Assembly (NCBI GenBank): GCA_030427985.1
Contig: JAUIBH010000002.1
Location: 17,423-81,422 of the forward strand
From: Bacteroidia bacterium
GTDB lineage: Bacteria; Bacteroidota; Bacteroidia; Flavobacteriales; Flavobacteriaceae
Direction: 5' to 3'
Length of the DNA: 64,000 nucleotides
Shown here piece after piece: positions 8,719 through 17,949 of this stretch (its first letter is position 1; every line of letters starts with the position of its first letter). A model generated the notes under the pieces. That model was not told where the DNA came from. It did not search any database and saw only the letters and a list, made by a program, of their open reading frames with translations. The position numbers and the translations under genes are program-made.

Positions 8719-10377
8719 ATGCCAACCCAACCCAAAATCCCTTATTTTGTTTTCTTACTTGGTTTGATGTTACTTTTTTCCTGTGCTTCAAAACGGGAAT
8801 TCACCAAAAGAGATGTCAAAAAATCGGAACGCTTGATTGGGATTCACTTCAACAAAGAGCATAGAGATACGCTGTATCCGTATTTGCAAAGAAATCGCGA
8901 AGGTTTCGACTCACTCCGCAAATATCCGATTGATAATGCAGTTTTCCCAGCGGTTCGTTTTGACCCTGTTCCCTTTGGATTTAAGATGTCGGAGCAAATA
9001 GAAAATCAGACTTGGGAAATACCTGATAACGTTGCAATACCGGAACCCTATGATCTACTGGCCTTTTACACCATTCCACAATTGGCCTCATTAATCAAAA
9101 ATCAAAAAATCACCTCAACCAAGTTGACACAGTTCTTTTTGGGCCGATTAAAAAAATACCAACCTGAGCTACAATGTAGCATCAGCATTACTGATAGTTT
9201 GGCAATGGCCCAGGCCAAACGCGCCGATGAGGAGATACAAAATGGCCATTACCGCGGTATTTTGCACGGTATTCCTTATGGCACTAAAGATCTAATGTCC
9301 GTTCCCGGATATACCACCACCTGGGGTGCGGCACCGTACAAAAATCAGGTGTTGGATGAAACAGCAACGGTTGTGGAAAAATTGGAAGAGGCTGGGGCTA
9401 TTTTAGTCGCCAAACTAGTTTCTGGGGCCTTGGCCCGTGGCGATGTATGGTTTGGGGGCAAGACCAAAAATCCGTGGGATACAACCCAAGGTGCCAGTGG
9501 GTCATCAGCAGGTTCAGGTTCGGCCACATCAGCGGGTTTGGTGCCATTTGCGCTTGGAACAGAGACTTTAGGTTCCATCACTTCCCCCAGCACCCGAAAT
9601 GGAATCACGGGACTACGTCCCACCTATGGGCGGGTGAGTCGGTCTGGGGTGATGAGTCTGAGTTGGTCCATGGACAAAGTAGGGCCTATGGGAAGAAATG
9701 CCGAGGATTGTGCCATTGTTTTTAGCGTTATCCAAGGAAGAGACCAAAAAGACTTGACCACGGTGGATTTACCTTTTGGGGTGGATTGGAAAAAGGACAT
9801 TGCAGACCTTAAGGTGGCCTACCTCAAAAAAGACATCGAAAAGGACACCACGGAAAGTGGGGACAATCTGCGAACTGCGCTAAAAACATTGGAAGAAATG
9901 GGCGTGCACCCCACCCCTGTGGAAATGCCAAAAGAAATTCCTTATCGCGGATTTGATATTATTTTAAGGGCAGAAGCAGGTGCCTTTTTTGATGAATTGG
10001 TGCGCTCTGGGGAAGTAGACGTAATGGTGGAACAGGATTTTCGTTCTAGGGCCAATTCCCTTAGGCAAAGTCGATTTATCCCTGCGGTGGAATACATACA
10101 GGCCAATCGCCAACGACAGGTGTTGATCCAAAAAATGCAGGATTTGATGAAAGACTACGATGTGCTCATTTCCCCAACCTTTGGTAATAAACAATTGATG
10201 GCCACCAACTTGACCGGGCACCCGGTCATCGCAATTCCAACAGGGTTAGACGATAAAAATCACCCCACGAGCATGACCTTTGTGGGCAATTTGTACGATG
10301 AAGCCAGTATTTTAGTATTGGCAAAGGCATTTCAGGAAAAAACGACGTTTGATGAAATGCACCCTCCAGGATTTTAA
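8719..10377 (+). CDS. Amidase-signature family lipoprotein
   Basis: The 552-residue protein starts with a lipoprotein signal (lipobox LLFSC, Cys22). The amidase signature follows: GIPYGTKDL holds the catalytic Lys, GASGSSAGSGSA the cis-Ser, and GTETLGSITSPS the nucleophilic Ser, completing a Ser-Ser-Lys triad. About 120 residues precede the usual amidase start. Lipidated amidases of this kind are exported; the amide cleaved is unknown. Its TAA overlaps the stop of the convergent alkyltransferase-like gene in a shared TTTAAA. Confidence 0.92.
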   Translation: MPTQPKIPYFVFLLGLMLLFSCASKREFTKRDVKKSERLIGIHFNKEHRDTLYPYLQRNREGFDSLRKYPIDNAVFPAVRFDPVPFGFKMSEQIENQTWEIPDNVAIPEPYDLLAFYTIPQLASLIKNQKITSTKLTQFFLGRLKKYQPELQCSISITDSLAMAQAKRADEEIQNGHYRGILHGIPYGTKDLMSVPGYTTTWGAAPYKNQVLDETATVVEKLEEAGAILVAKLVSGALARGDVWFGGKTKNPWDTTQGASGSSAGSGSATSAGLVPFALGTETLGSITSPSTRNGITGLRPTYGRVSRSGVMSLSWSMDKVGPMGRNAEDCAIVFSVIQGRDQKDLTTVDLPFGVDWKKDIADLKVAYLKKDIEKDTTESGDNLRTALKTLEEMGVHPTPVEMPKEIPYRGFDIILRAEAGAFFDELVRSGEVDVMVEQDFRSRANSLRQSRFIPAVEYIQANRQRQVLIQKMQDLMKDYDVLISPTFGNKQLMATNLTGHPVIAIPTGLDDKNHPTSMTFVGNLYDEASILVLAKAFQEKTTFDEMHPPGF

Positions 10378-10697
10378 AGTTCTTTGGCAGGGTCCCAAAA
10401 ATATTTTTGAAAATCCACAATTTGGTTGTCCTTTACCACAACACCTTCGTTTTCCAAAAGTTGTTGCATAAGATTGGTCCCGCCAAAATGATGTTTTCCG
10501 GTAAGCACCCCAATGCGGTTTACCACCCGATGAGCGGGCACATCCTTGGCAGCGGAATTGTTCATGGCCCAGCCTACCATTCGCGCACTGCGGGCAGCAC
10601 CCAGATATTTTGCAATGGCCCCATACGAAGTGACCCTACCATACGGAATCTGGTTCGCCACCTCATAAACTTTTTCGAAGAAGTTTTGCGCTTCCAT
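10374..10697 (-). CDS. Alkyltransferase-like protein (MGMT fold, no active cysteine)
   Basis: The 107 residues match the DNA-binding domain of O6-alkylguanine-DNA alkyltransferase, with RVTSYGAIAKYLG and GWAMNNSA. The active-site PCHR motif reads PAHR (54-57), so the methyl-accepting Cys is Ala55. Proteins of this type (ATL) bind O6-alkylguanine and hand it to nucleotide excision repair rather than repairing it directly. Its start is 3 bases from the LysE-type gene's stop, so the two are probably one operon. Confidence 0.9.
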   Translation of the reverse strand: MEAQNFFEKVYEVANQIPYGRVTSYGAIAKYLGAARSARMVGWAMNNSAAKDVPAHRVVNRIGVLTGKHHFGGTNLMQQLLENEGVVVKDNQIVDFQKYFWDPAKEL

Positions 10698-10699
10698 TT

Positions 10700-11329
10700 T
10701 TAACGATAAAAGATTCGGATGAGGGTGATTACCAAAAGTACAAGCATCAATGCACTCAAAATGTAGTTGGAATTCTTTGAGAACCGATTGGTCTTGGTTT
10801 CCAATTTATCAAAATAAAAAGTATACAGGTACAATACGGAAAAAGTTCCCGCTCCGGCGGCCACCACAAAAGTGGTAATGTCCTTGGCTTCAAATTTTAT
10901 CCATCCGGCCTCGTTCCACATGGCATTGAGCCCGCTGTAATAAGGAATGGTCAATAAGTTTAACGCCGCCAACAAAACACCTTTGTAAAAACTGTTCTTT
11001 TTACTGACTTTCACCTCTTTCAGTTTTTGTGTTTTTTTCCGCTTGGCGGTAATAAAAAAGTAAATGGCAAAAAAGGCGAAGACCGCAATGGCAATTTTCA
11101 ACAAAAGGTCAATCACCTCTGGGTTTCTATACAGAAATTTTGAGATAAAAACGGCAATATAGGCCTGTACCATAATCATGGAAGACACCCCCAGACTGAA
11201 GATGATACCGTTCAATTTTCCTTTTTCCACACTTGTTTTGGCCGCATTCATGTTAAGCAGTCCTGGCGGCACCGTAGCCATAAAGGCTGCCGAAAATGTG
11301 GCGAAGAAAAGTATAAGGATATGGGTCAT
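10700..11329 (-). CDS. LysE-family transporter
   Basis: This 209-residue membrane protein has about six hydrophobic spans and the family's first-helix motif with Pro-Pro-Gly (ATVPPGLLNMNAA, about residues 18-30). LysE/RhtB relatives export amino acids across the inner membrane. A basic loop (KRKKTQKLKEVKVSKK) separates the two halves. The substrate cannot be read from the sequence. It sits 3 bases downstream of trmB and 3 bases upstream of the alkyltransferase-like gene, all on the minus strand. Confidence 0.85.
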   Translation of the reverse strand: MTHILILFFATFSAAFMATVPPGLLNMNAAKTSVEKGKLNGIIFSLGVSSMIMVQAYIAVFISKFLYRNPEVIDLLLKIAIAVFAFFAIYFFITAKRKKTQKLKEVKVSKKNSFYKGVLLAALNLLTIPYYSGLNAMWNEAGWIKFEAKDITTFVVAAGAGTFSVLYLYTFYFDKLETKTNRFSKNSNYILSALMLVLLVITLIRIFYR

Positions 11330-11332
11330 TGA

Positions 11333-12001
11333 TTAGATTATCCTAAACTGGATGTAGGTGATTGGTTTTCCAGCCTCAAGATACTGATTTTCATAGAAAG
11401 TCTGGATTTCCAAAACTTCGGAAGGGCTTCCTTCATTCTTGTATACATCATGATTGGCATACAAAATTTCATGTCCAAGTCCCTGTAAAAGCCCTAAGGT
11501 ATAGCCATGCATGTATTCGCTATCGGTCTTTAAATGTACTACCCCTTCAGGCTTGAGTACCTTCTTGTATCGTTCTAAAAATACCGGATTCGTCATTCTA
11601 TGTTTGGTGCGTTTGTATTTGATCTGTGGGTCTGGAAAGGTAATCCAGATTTCATCTACCTCGTTTTCCCCAAACAAATGGTCTATGAGTTCAATTTGGG
11701 TCCTAAGGAATGCCACATTATCCAGTTTTTGCTCCAAGGCCGATTTGGCCCCTCGCCAAAAACGAGCACCTTTTATATCGACTCCAATGTAGTTTTTGTC
11801 TGGGTTTCTTTGGGCCAAACCAACGGTGTACTCGCCTTTACCACACCCCAATTCCAATACAATGGGATTGTTGTTCTTAAAAAAGGATGCCCAGTTATTC
11901 TTCAACTTGAATCCTTCCAAAACTTCCTCCCGTGTGGGTTGCACCACGTTGGCAAAGGTTTCGTTCTCCTTAAACCGTTTCAGCTTGTTTTTACTTCCCA
12001 C
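11333..12001 (-). CDS. trmB: tRNA (guanine-N7-)-methyltransferase
   Basis: I place the start at the GTG at 12001, giving 222 residues beginning (M)GSKNKLKRFKENETF, the usual opening of flavobacterial TrmB. The longest frame would start at 12091 and overlap the divergent glycosyltransferase. The SAM-binding motif VLELGCGKG lies at 48-56, and ITFPDPQIKYKRTKHR is the family FPDP segment. The enzyme makes m7G46 in tRNA. TAGTTTTG on the minus strand at 12037-12044 is a -7 box and lies upstream of the GTG but inside the longer frame, which supports this choice. Confidence 0.92.
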   Translation of the reverse strand: MGSKNKLKRFKENETFANVVQPTREEVLEGFKLKNNWASFFKNNNPIVLELGCGKGEYTVGLAQRNPDKNYIGVDIKGARFWRGAKSALEQKLDNVAFLRTQIELIDHLFGENEVDEIWITFPDPQIKYKRTKHRMTNPVFLERYKKVLKPEGVVHLKTDSEYMHGYTLGLLQGLGHEILYANHDVYKNEGSPSEVLEIQTFYENQYLEAGKPITYIQFRII

Positions 12002-12085
12002 TGCTTGCGTTTTTGAGCAAAAATTTAATGTTTTGGCAAAACTAAGGAAATCTAAAAGCATTTTGGATTTTGTTTTTTTGAGGTT

Positions 12086-13198
12086 ATGCAAAATTCAAAA
12101 CGCATTCTAGTGGCTCCATTGAATTGGGGCTTGGGACATGCCACACGATGCATCCCCATTATCAATGCACTTTTGGAGCGCGGGTATCACCCTTTTATCG
12201 CTTCGGATGGAGTTGCTTTGACTCTTTTGCAAAAGGAATTTCCAGAGTTGCCTTCTTTTGAACTGCCTTCTTACAAAATCACTTATGCCGAAAAGGGAAA
12301 GAATTTCAAGATAAAAATGATTTGGGATTCACCCAAGGTGCTCAAGGCCATGGCCAAGGAAAAAAAGGCGGTTAAAAAGTTGGTCAAAGAGCATCAATTG
12401 GACGGGATTATTTCAGATAACAGGCTTGGAGTGTATTATAAAAAAGTGCCTTGTGTTTTTATCACCCATCAACTCAACGTACTTTCGGGAAACACTACGT
12501 GGATGAGTTCCCAAGCGCATCAAAAGATTATAAAAAAATTCAACGCCTGTTGGGTACCCGATGTGGAAGGCAAGCCTAATTTGACTGGAAAGTTGGGGCA
12601 TTTAAAAAAGTCCAAACTCAATATCAAATATTTGGGGCCATTGAGTCGGTTTGAGAAAATGGATGTTCCCATAATTTATGATTTGATGGTCTTACTCTCT
12701 GGCCCTGAACCACAACGGACCCTTTTGGAAACGAAACTCTTGAAAGAGCTTCAGCAGTTTGAGGGAAACATTCTTTTTGTAGGTGGTAAAATTGAAGCTT
12801 CTCAGACCAAATCAGAAATCAAAACAGATAAAGGGTCTTTGTTGCACATGAATTTTATGCAATCCAACGAATTACAAACTGGATTGAACCAAAGCGCCAA
12901 GGTTTTGTGCCGATCGGGTTATACCACGGTAATGGATTTGGCCAAGTTGGAAAAAAAGGCCTTTTTTATTCCAACTCCGGGACAATATGAACAAGAATAT
13001 TTGGCCAAACGGATGGAAAAACAAAATTTGGTGCCTTATTGTGATCAGAATGATTTTACGTTGGAACAATTATCCCGAATGAATGATTTTGAGGGGTTGG
13101 CTCAATTTGATTCGGAAATAGATTTTGCAGATTTGTTTACTGCTTTTTCCAAGGTGAATGAAAATTCGGAGCCTACATCTTCTTCACTTTCCACGTAG
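12086..13198 (+). CDS. MurG-like (GT28-type) glycosyltransferase
   Basis: The 370-residue protein opens with a Rossmann-like strand and the GLGHATR motif (about residues 15-21) seen in MurG and macrolide-type glycosyltransferases, and has a C-terminal nucleotide-sugar half with CRSGYTTVMDLAKL and PTPGQYEQEYLAKRM (about 270-310). Donor and acceptor are unknown; MurG itself is a different protein. It starts 85 bases from trmB, divergently. Its last 97 bases overlap the 3' end of the histidine kinase gene in the opposite direction. Confidence 0.85.
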   Translation: MQNSKRILVAPLNWGLGHATRCIPIINALLERGYHPFIASDGVALTLLQKEFPELPSFELPSYKITYAEKGKNFKIKMIWDSPKVLKAMAKEKKAVKKLVKEHQLDGIISDNRLGVYYKKVPCVFITHQLNVLSGNTTWMSSQAHQKIIKKFNACWVPDVEGKPNLTGKLGHLKKSKLNIKYLGPLSRFEKMDVPIIYDLMVLLSGPEPQRTLLETKLLKELQQFEGNILFVGGKIEASQTKSEIKTDKGSLLHMNFMQSNELQTGLNQSAKVLCRSGYTTVMDLAKLEKKAFFIPTPGQYEQEYLAKRMEKQNLVPYCDQNDFTLEQLSRMNDFEGLAQFDSEIDFADLFTAFSKVNENSEPTSSSLST

Positions 13199-14178
13199 AT
13201 TTTTTCGCCATGTACCTCAATAATGTGCTTTACAATGGCCAGACCCAGCCCTGAGCCACCCTCATTTCGGCTACCACTTTGGTCCACCCGATAAAACCGC
13301 TCAAAGAGTCGGGGTATGTGCTGTTTTGGGATGCCCTCCCCGTTGTCCGTTACCCGAACAATGACCTTGTTCTTGATCAAATTTTCCACGCTTACCTCAG
13401 TGGTTCCGTTGGGATGTCCATATTTGATGGAGTTTACAAGGAGATTGCTGATCACCTGTTGGATTTTTTCACGATCCGCATTTACATAAATGGGTTGGGT
13501 ATACTCCATATCGAATGTTAATGTGATATCCTTTTCCGCAGCCTTCATCTCTAAAAGGTCGAACACATTTTTAACCAATTCGATGATATCAAAATCCTCA
13601 CGCTCCAATTTTAGGCCACCTACTTCCAATTTGGTGATCAAATCCAAATCTTTTACAATGTAAATCAACCGTTCCACTCCTTTATTGGCTCGCTCCAAGT
13701 ACTTTTTCCGGAGCTTTTTATCCTTCATGGCGCCATCTAGAAGCGTAAGGATATACCCCTGCACGGTAAAAAGAGGTGTTTTCAATTCATGCGACACATT
13801 CCCCAAGAAGTCTTTTCGATATTCCTCCCGAATTTTCAGGGTATCAATCTCGATTTTCTTCCCTTCCGCAAATTTTTCAATCTCTTGGGTAAGGGTCTTC
13901 ATGTCTGTTGTTACCGGTTTTGAGGAGAAAGTGGATGATTCCAATAGCGAAACATCGTCATATATTTTTTTGATTCGGCGGTAAATAAAACGTTCCACCC
14001 TAATTTGGAGGATAATAAAGCACACCGCAAAACAAATCAAAGCAAACAGGATGGTATAGGGCCAGTTCATTCTTTCTTCCTCAATAAGAAAGACCACAAA
14101 CAGTCCCGTTAAAAACGCAGCAATGAGAAGGGAAGACCTAAAGGCAAATTTATAGGATTTCCTTAGTTGAATGGCCAT
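13102..14178 (-). CDS. phoR: PhoR-type sensor histidine kinase
   Basis: The 358 residues contain two membrane spans (about 14-32 and 42-58) with almost no periplasmic loop, a linker, the HisKA box FLGNVSHELKTPLF with phospho-acceptor His130, an N box (NLLVNSIKYG), and G boxes (DNGEGIP, GGSGLGLAIV). The very short loop means the input probably comes from within the membrane or from a partner, as for PhoR. Its ATG overlaps the TAA of the response regulator by one base, so they are translated together. The 3' end overlaps the convergent glycosyltransferase by 97 bases. Confidence 0.9.
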   Translation of the reverse strand: MAIQLRKSYKFAFRSSLLIAAFLTGLFVVFLIEEERMNWPYTILFALICFAVCFIILQIRVERFIYRRIKKIYDDVSLLESSTFSSKPVTTDMKTLTQEIEKFAEGKKIEIDTLKIREEYRKDFLGNVSHELKTPLFTVQGYILTLLDGAMKDKKLRKKYLERANKGVERLIYIVKDLDLITKLEVGGLKLEREDFDIIELVKNVFDLLEMKAAEKDITLTFDMEYTQPIYVNADREKIQQVISNLLVNSIKYGHPNGTTEVSVENLIKNKVIVRVTDNGEGIPKQHIPRLFERFYRVDQSGSRNEGGSGLGLAIVKHIIEVHGEKIYVESEEDVGSEFSFTLEKAVNKSAKSISESN

Positions 14179-14864
14179 TACAGAACAAACTTATACCCTA
14201 CGCCCTTAACAGTTTTAAAGTGATGGTCCCCAATTTTTTCGCGCAGTTTTCTGATATGTACATCGATGGTACGGCCACCGACCACTACTTCATTTCCCCA
14301 AACTTTATCAAGAATCACTTCTCTCTTGAACACTTTGCTGGGTTTTGAGGTAAGTAAGGATAATAGTTCAAATTCTTTTCTAGGGAGCACAATTTCTTCC
14401 CCATCATTAATGATCTTGTACTCTTCTCGGTTTATGACAATGTTTCCAACTTTGACGATATCCTCTACTTCCTTCTTTTCTTCCTTCAATCTTCGCAACA
14501 AGGCCTTCACCTTACTTACCAAAACCTTTGGTTTTATGGGTTTGGTGATATAGTCATCAGCACCAGCATCAAACCCGGCCACTTGCGAATAGTCTTCCCC
14601 GCGGGCGGTTAAAAAGGTAATGATTGTGTTTTCCAATCCAGGGGTGTTTCGAATCTGCTCACAAGCTTCAATACCATCCATTTCGGGCATCATTACATCA
14701 AGGATAATCAAATGCGGTATTTTTTTCTTGGCTTTGGCCACGCCTTCAGCACCATTTTTGGCGGTAAAGACCTCATACCCTTCTGCAGACAGATTATAGC
14801 TTACAATCTCCAGAATATCAGGTTCATCGTCTACAAGTAAAATCTTAATGTCCTTGGTTTTCAT
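14178..14864 (-). CDS. phoB: OmpR/PhoB-family response regulator
   Basis: The 228 residues have a receiver domain with acidic pair D12-D13, phospho-acceptor D56 (LIILDVMMPEMDG) and the conserved Lys in ITKPIKP, followed by a winged-helix DNA-binding domain (LPRKEFELLSLL, GRTIDVHIRKLREKIG). It is most like the phosphate regulator PhoB. Upstream, between it and a TonB receptor, there are three pairs of TAACAT-like repeats at 11-bp spacing, the geometry of a Pho box. The name phoB rests on this and on the paired PhoR-like kinase, not on a direct phosphate link. Confidence 0.9.
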   Translation of the reverse strand: MKTKDIKILLVDDEPDILEIVSYNLSAEGYEVFTAKNGAEGVAKAKKKIPHLIILDVMMPEMDGIEACEQIRNTPGLENTIITFLTARGEDYSQVAGFDAGADDYITKPIKPKVLVSKVKALLRRLKEEKKEVEDIVKVGNIVINREEYKIINDGEEIVLPRKEFELLSLLTSKPSKVFKREVILDKVWGNEVVVGGRTIDVHIRKLREKIGDHHFKTVKGVGYKFVL

Positions 14865-14890
14865 GGGATGGTATTTCTAAGTTAAACGCC

Positions 14891-14898
14891 CAAATGTA
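14891..14898 (-). promoter_or_regulatory. -7 promoter box for the phoB-phoR pair
   Basis: The minus strand reads TACATTTG, a full match to TAnnTTTG, 27 bases before the response-regulator start. The first Pho-box-like pair begins 28 bases further upstream, so autoregulation is possible. No clear -33 TTG is present, which is usual for activator-dependent promoters. Confidence 0.5.
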
Positions 14899-14925
14899 AA
14901 GATAATACTATAACGGGATATATGC

Positions 14926-14995
14926 TTAACATTCATTTAATCTCATAACATTATTGTAACGGTTTTCAAATAAACACTTAACACACAGCTAACAT
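14926..14995. promoter_or_regulatory. Three Pho-box-like direct-repeat pairs
   Basis: Pair 1 is TTAACAT (14926-14932) and TTAATCT (14937-14943). Pair 2 is ATAACAT (14945-14951) and GTAACGG (14956-14962). Pair 3 is TTAACAC (14978-14984) and CTAACAT (14989-14995). Each is two 7-mers separated by 4 bases, an 11-bp period as in PhoB boxes of other bacteria; pairs 2 and 3 are 33 bp apart. The site lies in the divergent promoter between phoB and the TonB receptor. Binding by this PhoB is inferred. Confidence 0.6.
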
Positions 14996-15042
14996 CGCTT
15001 TTACAGCCTGTGGCGTTCTTTGCGCCAAATACTTACCTGATA

Positions 15043-17892
15043 ATGAAATATTTTTTATTGATTTTAACCCTTGCAGTAACAATGCAAGCGGCAGCACAGG
15101 ATACCACGGGAAGCATCGTAGGTAAACTGACTGACAGAGAGCTAAATGATGAACCTTTAGCCTTTGCCAATGTCCTTATAAAAGGGACAACAAACGGAAC
15201 AACCTCAGATTTTGATGGGTTGTATGAAATTCCAAATGTAGAACCAGGAGTGTACACGTTGAGCTTTAGTTATTTAGGGTACGAAACCGTTGAAATTCCA
15301 AATGTAGAAGTAGTAGCCGGTAAAGTAACCAGTGTTAATGTACCCATGAGTGCGTCTACGGGGCTGGCTTTAGATGAAGTTGTAGTTACAACCGTTGCTA
15401 GAAAAGACTCAGAAATTGCATTGCTTTTGGACCAAAAAAGAACTGTGACTTTAGAAACTTCTATAGGCGCTCAGGAATTGGCTAGAAAAGGAGCAAGTGA
15501 TGCCGCTACGGCCGTTACCAAGGTTACTGGAATTTCTAGGGAAGAAGGTTCCAACAATGTATATGTGCGAGGTTTGGGGGATCGTTTCAACATTACAACC
15601 TTAAACGGACTTCCGTTACCATCCAACAATACAGCTAAAAAGAATATAGACCTAAGCTTGTTTGGTACCAGCATCATTGAATCCATTGGAATTGACAAGA
15701 CCTATAATGCGCAAAACTATGGTGACTTTGGCGGTGCTAACATCAACATTGTATCTAGAAATTATACCGGTTCCGGTTTCTTGGAACTTGGTGTTGGTTC
15801 TGGTGTAAATACAGAAGCCATTGGTGTTGATGATTTCTACTTATTCGATGGGCCTAATTTTTCTGGTTTTTATGACAAATCCATTCCCAACGGTGCATTC
15901 AACAATAGTTTTGATACCAGTTGGGATCGCGAAACACGTAGCACACCCATAAATTCCAATGTTTCACTTAAAGGAGGTGACACTTTTAACCTTGGTGAAA
16001 ACTCCAGATTGAACTTTTTTGCCGTTGGTTCCTTCAGCAACGGAAATTCATATAGAGAAGGGGTCAATAGAGGTGCTCCTAACTTGGGAACTGGATTGCC
16101 CAATTCGGATTTTGATTATCAAAAATACAGCTATCAAACAGCCACTACCTTAATGGGTAATGTTGGACTTCGTTTGGGCAATGCAAATGATATTAAGTAC
16201 AACTTTTTGCTGCTGAACAACAGTGAGCAAAAGCACGAAGAGTTCTATGGGATTCTAGACCGGGAAGATGACGCTCCAAATGGAGGTGGTTTCATTCAAC
16301 GTAACACTTTTGACAAGACCTTGCTCCTTGTTCACCAACTTTTGGGAAGTCATGATTTAAGCGAGCGTTTCGAGGTGAACTGGGGCATGGGGTACAACTT
16401 TGTTCAAAATCTGATTCCAGACCGTCGTCAAAATATCCTATTGCCCTATAGCAATAATGATCCTGAAGGGCCTAAGTCCTTTAGGCTTGTTTCTGCCGCA
16501 TCAGCAAACCATAGGTTCTTTCAAGAATTGGAAGAAGAGGAGGTTTCAGCCAATTTGTCCACGTCATTTAAGTTCAAAAAAAATGAGGATGATGGATTTG
16601 ATGGAAAGTTTACTGTAGGCTACAACGGACGTTTTAAAAATGTTGATTTTGACGCTACCCAATTTAACTATCAAATCTTAAATGTAGCCAACCAACCGTT
16701 CGTGGACCCCTATAACATTGATGCATATTTTGATGAGTATGGGCCAGATTCAGGTTTTTGGCAAATCAGGACCTTTAGGGGGACTGCTTCCACTGAAGGA
16801 GCGCTTGACCCCCAGACCTATGGAGGTGAACAACAAATCAATGCCGGGTATGTAACCTTAGAATACAAGTTCACTCCAAAATTCACGTTGTTTGCTGGGG
16901 CTCGGGGAGAGCAAATTAACCAAACCATTGAATGGAGCACCGTAATTCAAGGCGATGACAGCAATGAGTTGGACACTTTTGAGTTTTTGCCTTCGTTGGC
17001 ACTGAAATATGAGTTGAACGAAAAGCAAAACCTACGATTTGCAGCTAGTAAAACCTATACGTTACCTCAATTTAAGGAAAGGGCTCCCTTCCTTTTCCAG
17101 GAAGAAATAAACCAAGATACACAAGGTAATCCTGCTTTGCAGAATTCCACCAATTACAATTTCGACCTAAGATGGGAATTGTTCCCAACATCCAGTGAAT
17201 TGGTATCCTTGGCTGTCTTCGGAAAGTACATTGAGAACCCCATCAACACATTCTTGGTTGTATCAGCAGCCAACAACTTAAGCTATGCAAATACAGGCGA
17301 CAATGCCAGAGCTTTTGGTGCTGAGTTGGAAGTAAAATTGGACATACTAGAAACTGAAAGAGAAACTCCGGAAAGTATCCTAACCAATAGACTTTCAATC
17401 GGGGGTAATGTTTCCTACTTGAATACCAGTCAAGAATTGGATTACCAAAAAGTTTCGGACGAAACCATTTTTGCAGCGGCTTTTACCAATACAAAAGCAC
17501 CATTGCAAGGCGCATCTGACTTTATATTCAATACTGATGCAACCTATTATACCGAGTTTTCCGAAAACAAAAATTTAAGGACAACACTAGCGGCAAACTA
17601 CTTCTCAGACCGAATCTACGCTTTGGGAAGCACCGGTAGAGGACATTTGGTAGACAAAGGTTTTGTAACCCTGGATTGGATTACCGCTGTGGAACTTGGA
17701 GAACACTTTGGCCTTGGGTTGAACATGAGAAACCTGCTAAACCCAACTGTGGAAAGGGTAAACGAAAATGCAGAAGGAGATTTGGATACGGAAAACCCCG
17801 CTATTCCAGGCTTCTTGGAAGATGGTCCGGTTACAGCTTTATCCTTTAAAAAAGGAGTTGATTTCAGCCTTTCCTTAACCTATAAATTCTAA
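15043..17892 (+). CDS. TonB-dependent outer-membrane receptor with carboxypeptidase-like N-terminal domain
   Basis: From the ATG at 15043 the protein has 949 residues and a signal peptide (MKYFLLILTLAVTMQAAAQ); the frame is open 11 codons further up. A CarboxypepD_reg-like domain spans about residues 25-105, the plug about 120-250 (VYVRGLGDRFNITTLNGLPL), then a 22-strand-type barrel to the terminal aromatic (SLSLTYKF). It imports a large or scarce substrate using TonB energy. No SusD-like partner follows; instead there is a duplicated surface lipoprotein 57 bases downstream. The Pho-box-like repeats upstream suggest a phosphorus-containing substrate, which is inference. Confidence 0.92.
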   Translation: MKYFLLILTLAVTMQAAAQDTTGSIVGKLTDRELNDEPLAFANVLIKGTTNGTTSDFDGLYEIPNVEPGVYTLSFSYLGYETVEIPNVEVVAGKVTSVNVPMSASTGLALDEVVVTTVARKDSEIALLLDQKRTVTLETSIGAQELARKGASDAATAVTKVTGISREEGSNNVYVRGLGDRFNITTLNGLPLPSNNTAKKNIDLSLFGTSIIESIGIDKTYNAQNYGDFGGANINIVSRNYTGSGFLELGVGSGVNTEAIGVDDFYLFDGPNFSGFYDKSIPNGAFNNSFDTSWDRETRSTPINSNVSLKGGDTFNLGENSRLNFFAVGSFSNGNSYREGVNRGAPNLGTGLPNSDFDYQKYSYQTATTLMGNVGLRLGNANDIKYNFLLLNNSEQKHEEFYGILDREDDAPNGGGFIQRNTFDKTLLLVHQLLGSHDLSERFEVNWGMGYNFVQNLIPDRRQNILLPYSNNDPEGPKSFRLVSAASANHRFFQELEEEEVSANLSTSFKFKKNEDDGFDGKFTVGYNGRFKNVDFDATQFNYQILNVANQPFVDPYNIDAYFDEYGPDSGFWQIRTFRGTASTEGALDPQTYGGEQQINAGYVTLEYKFTPKFTLFAGARGEQINQTIEWSTVIQGDDSNELDTFEFLPSLALKYELNEKQNLRFAASKTYTLPQFKERAPFLFQEEINQDTQGNPALQNSTNYNFDLRWELFPTSSELVSLAVFGKYIENPINTFLVVSAANNLSYANTGDNARAFGAELEVKLDILETERETPESILTNRLSIGGNVSYLNTSQELDYQKVSDETIFAAAFTNTKAPLQGASDFIFNTDATYYTEFSENKNLRTTLAANYFSDRIYALGSTGRGHLVDKGFVTLDWITAVELGEHFGLGLNMRNLLNPTVERVNENAEGDLDTENPAIPGFLEDGPVTALSFKKGVDFSLSLTYKF

Positions 17893-17949
17893 AACTGATC
17901 AATTAATAATAAATGTAAATCTGAATCTTTTAAATCTAAAACTATAATT

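Noticed and set aside
12002-12091. Longer start for TrmB at 12091
   Set aside because: It overlaps the divergent glycosyltransferase start and a -7 box, and the added residues do not belong to the family.
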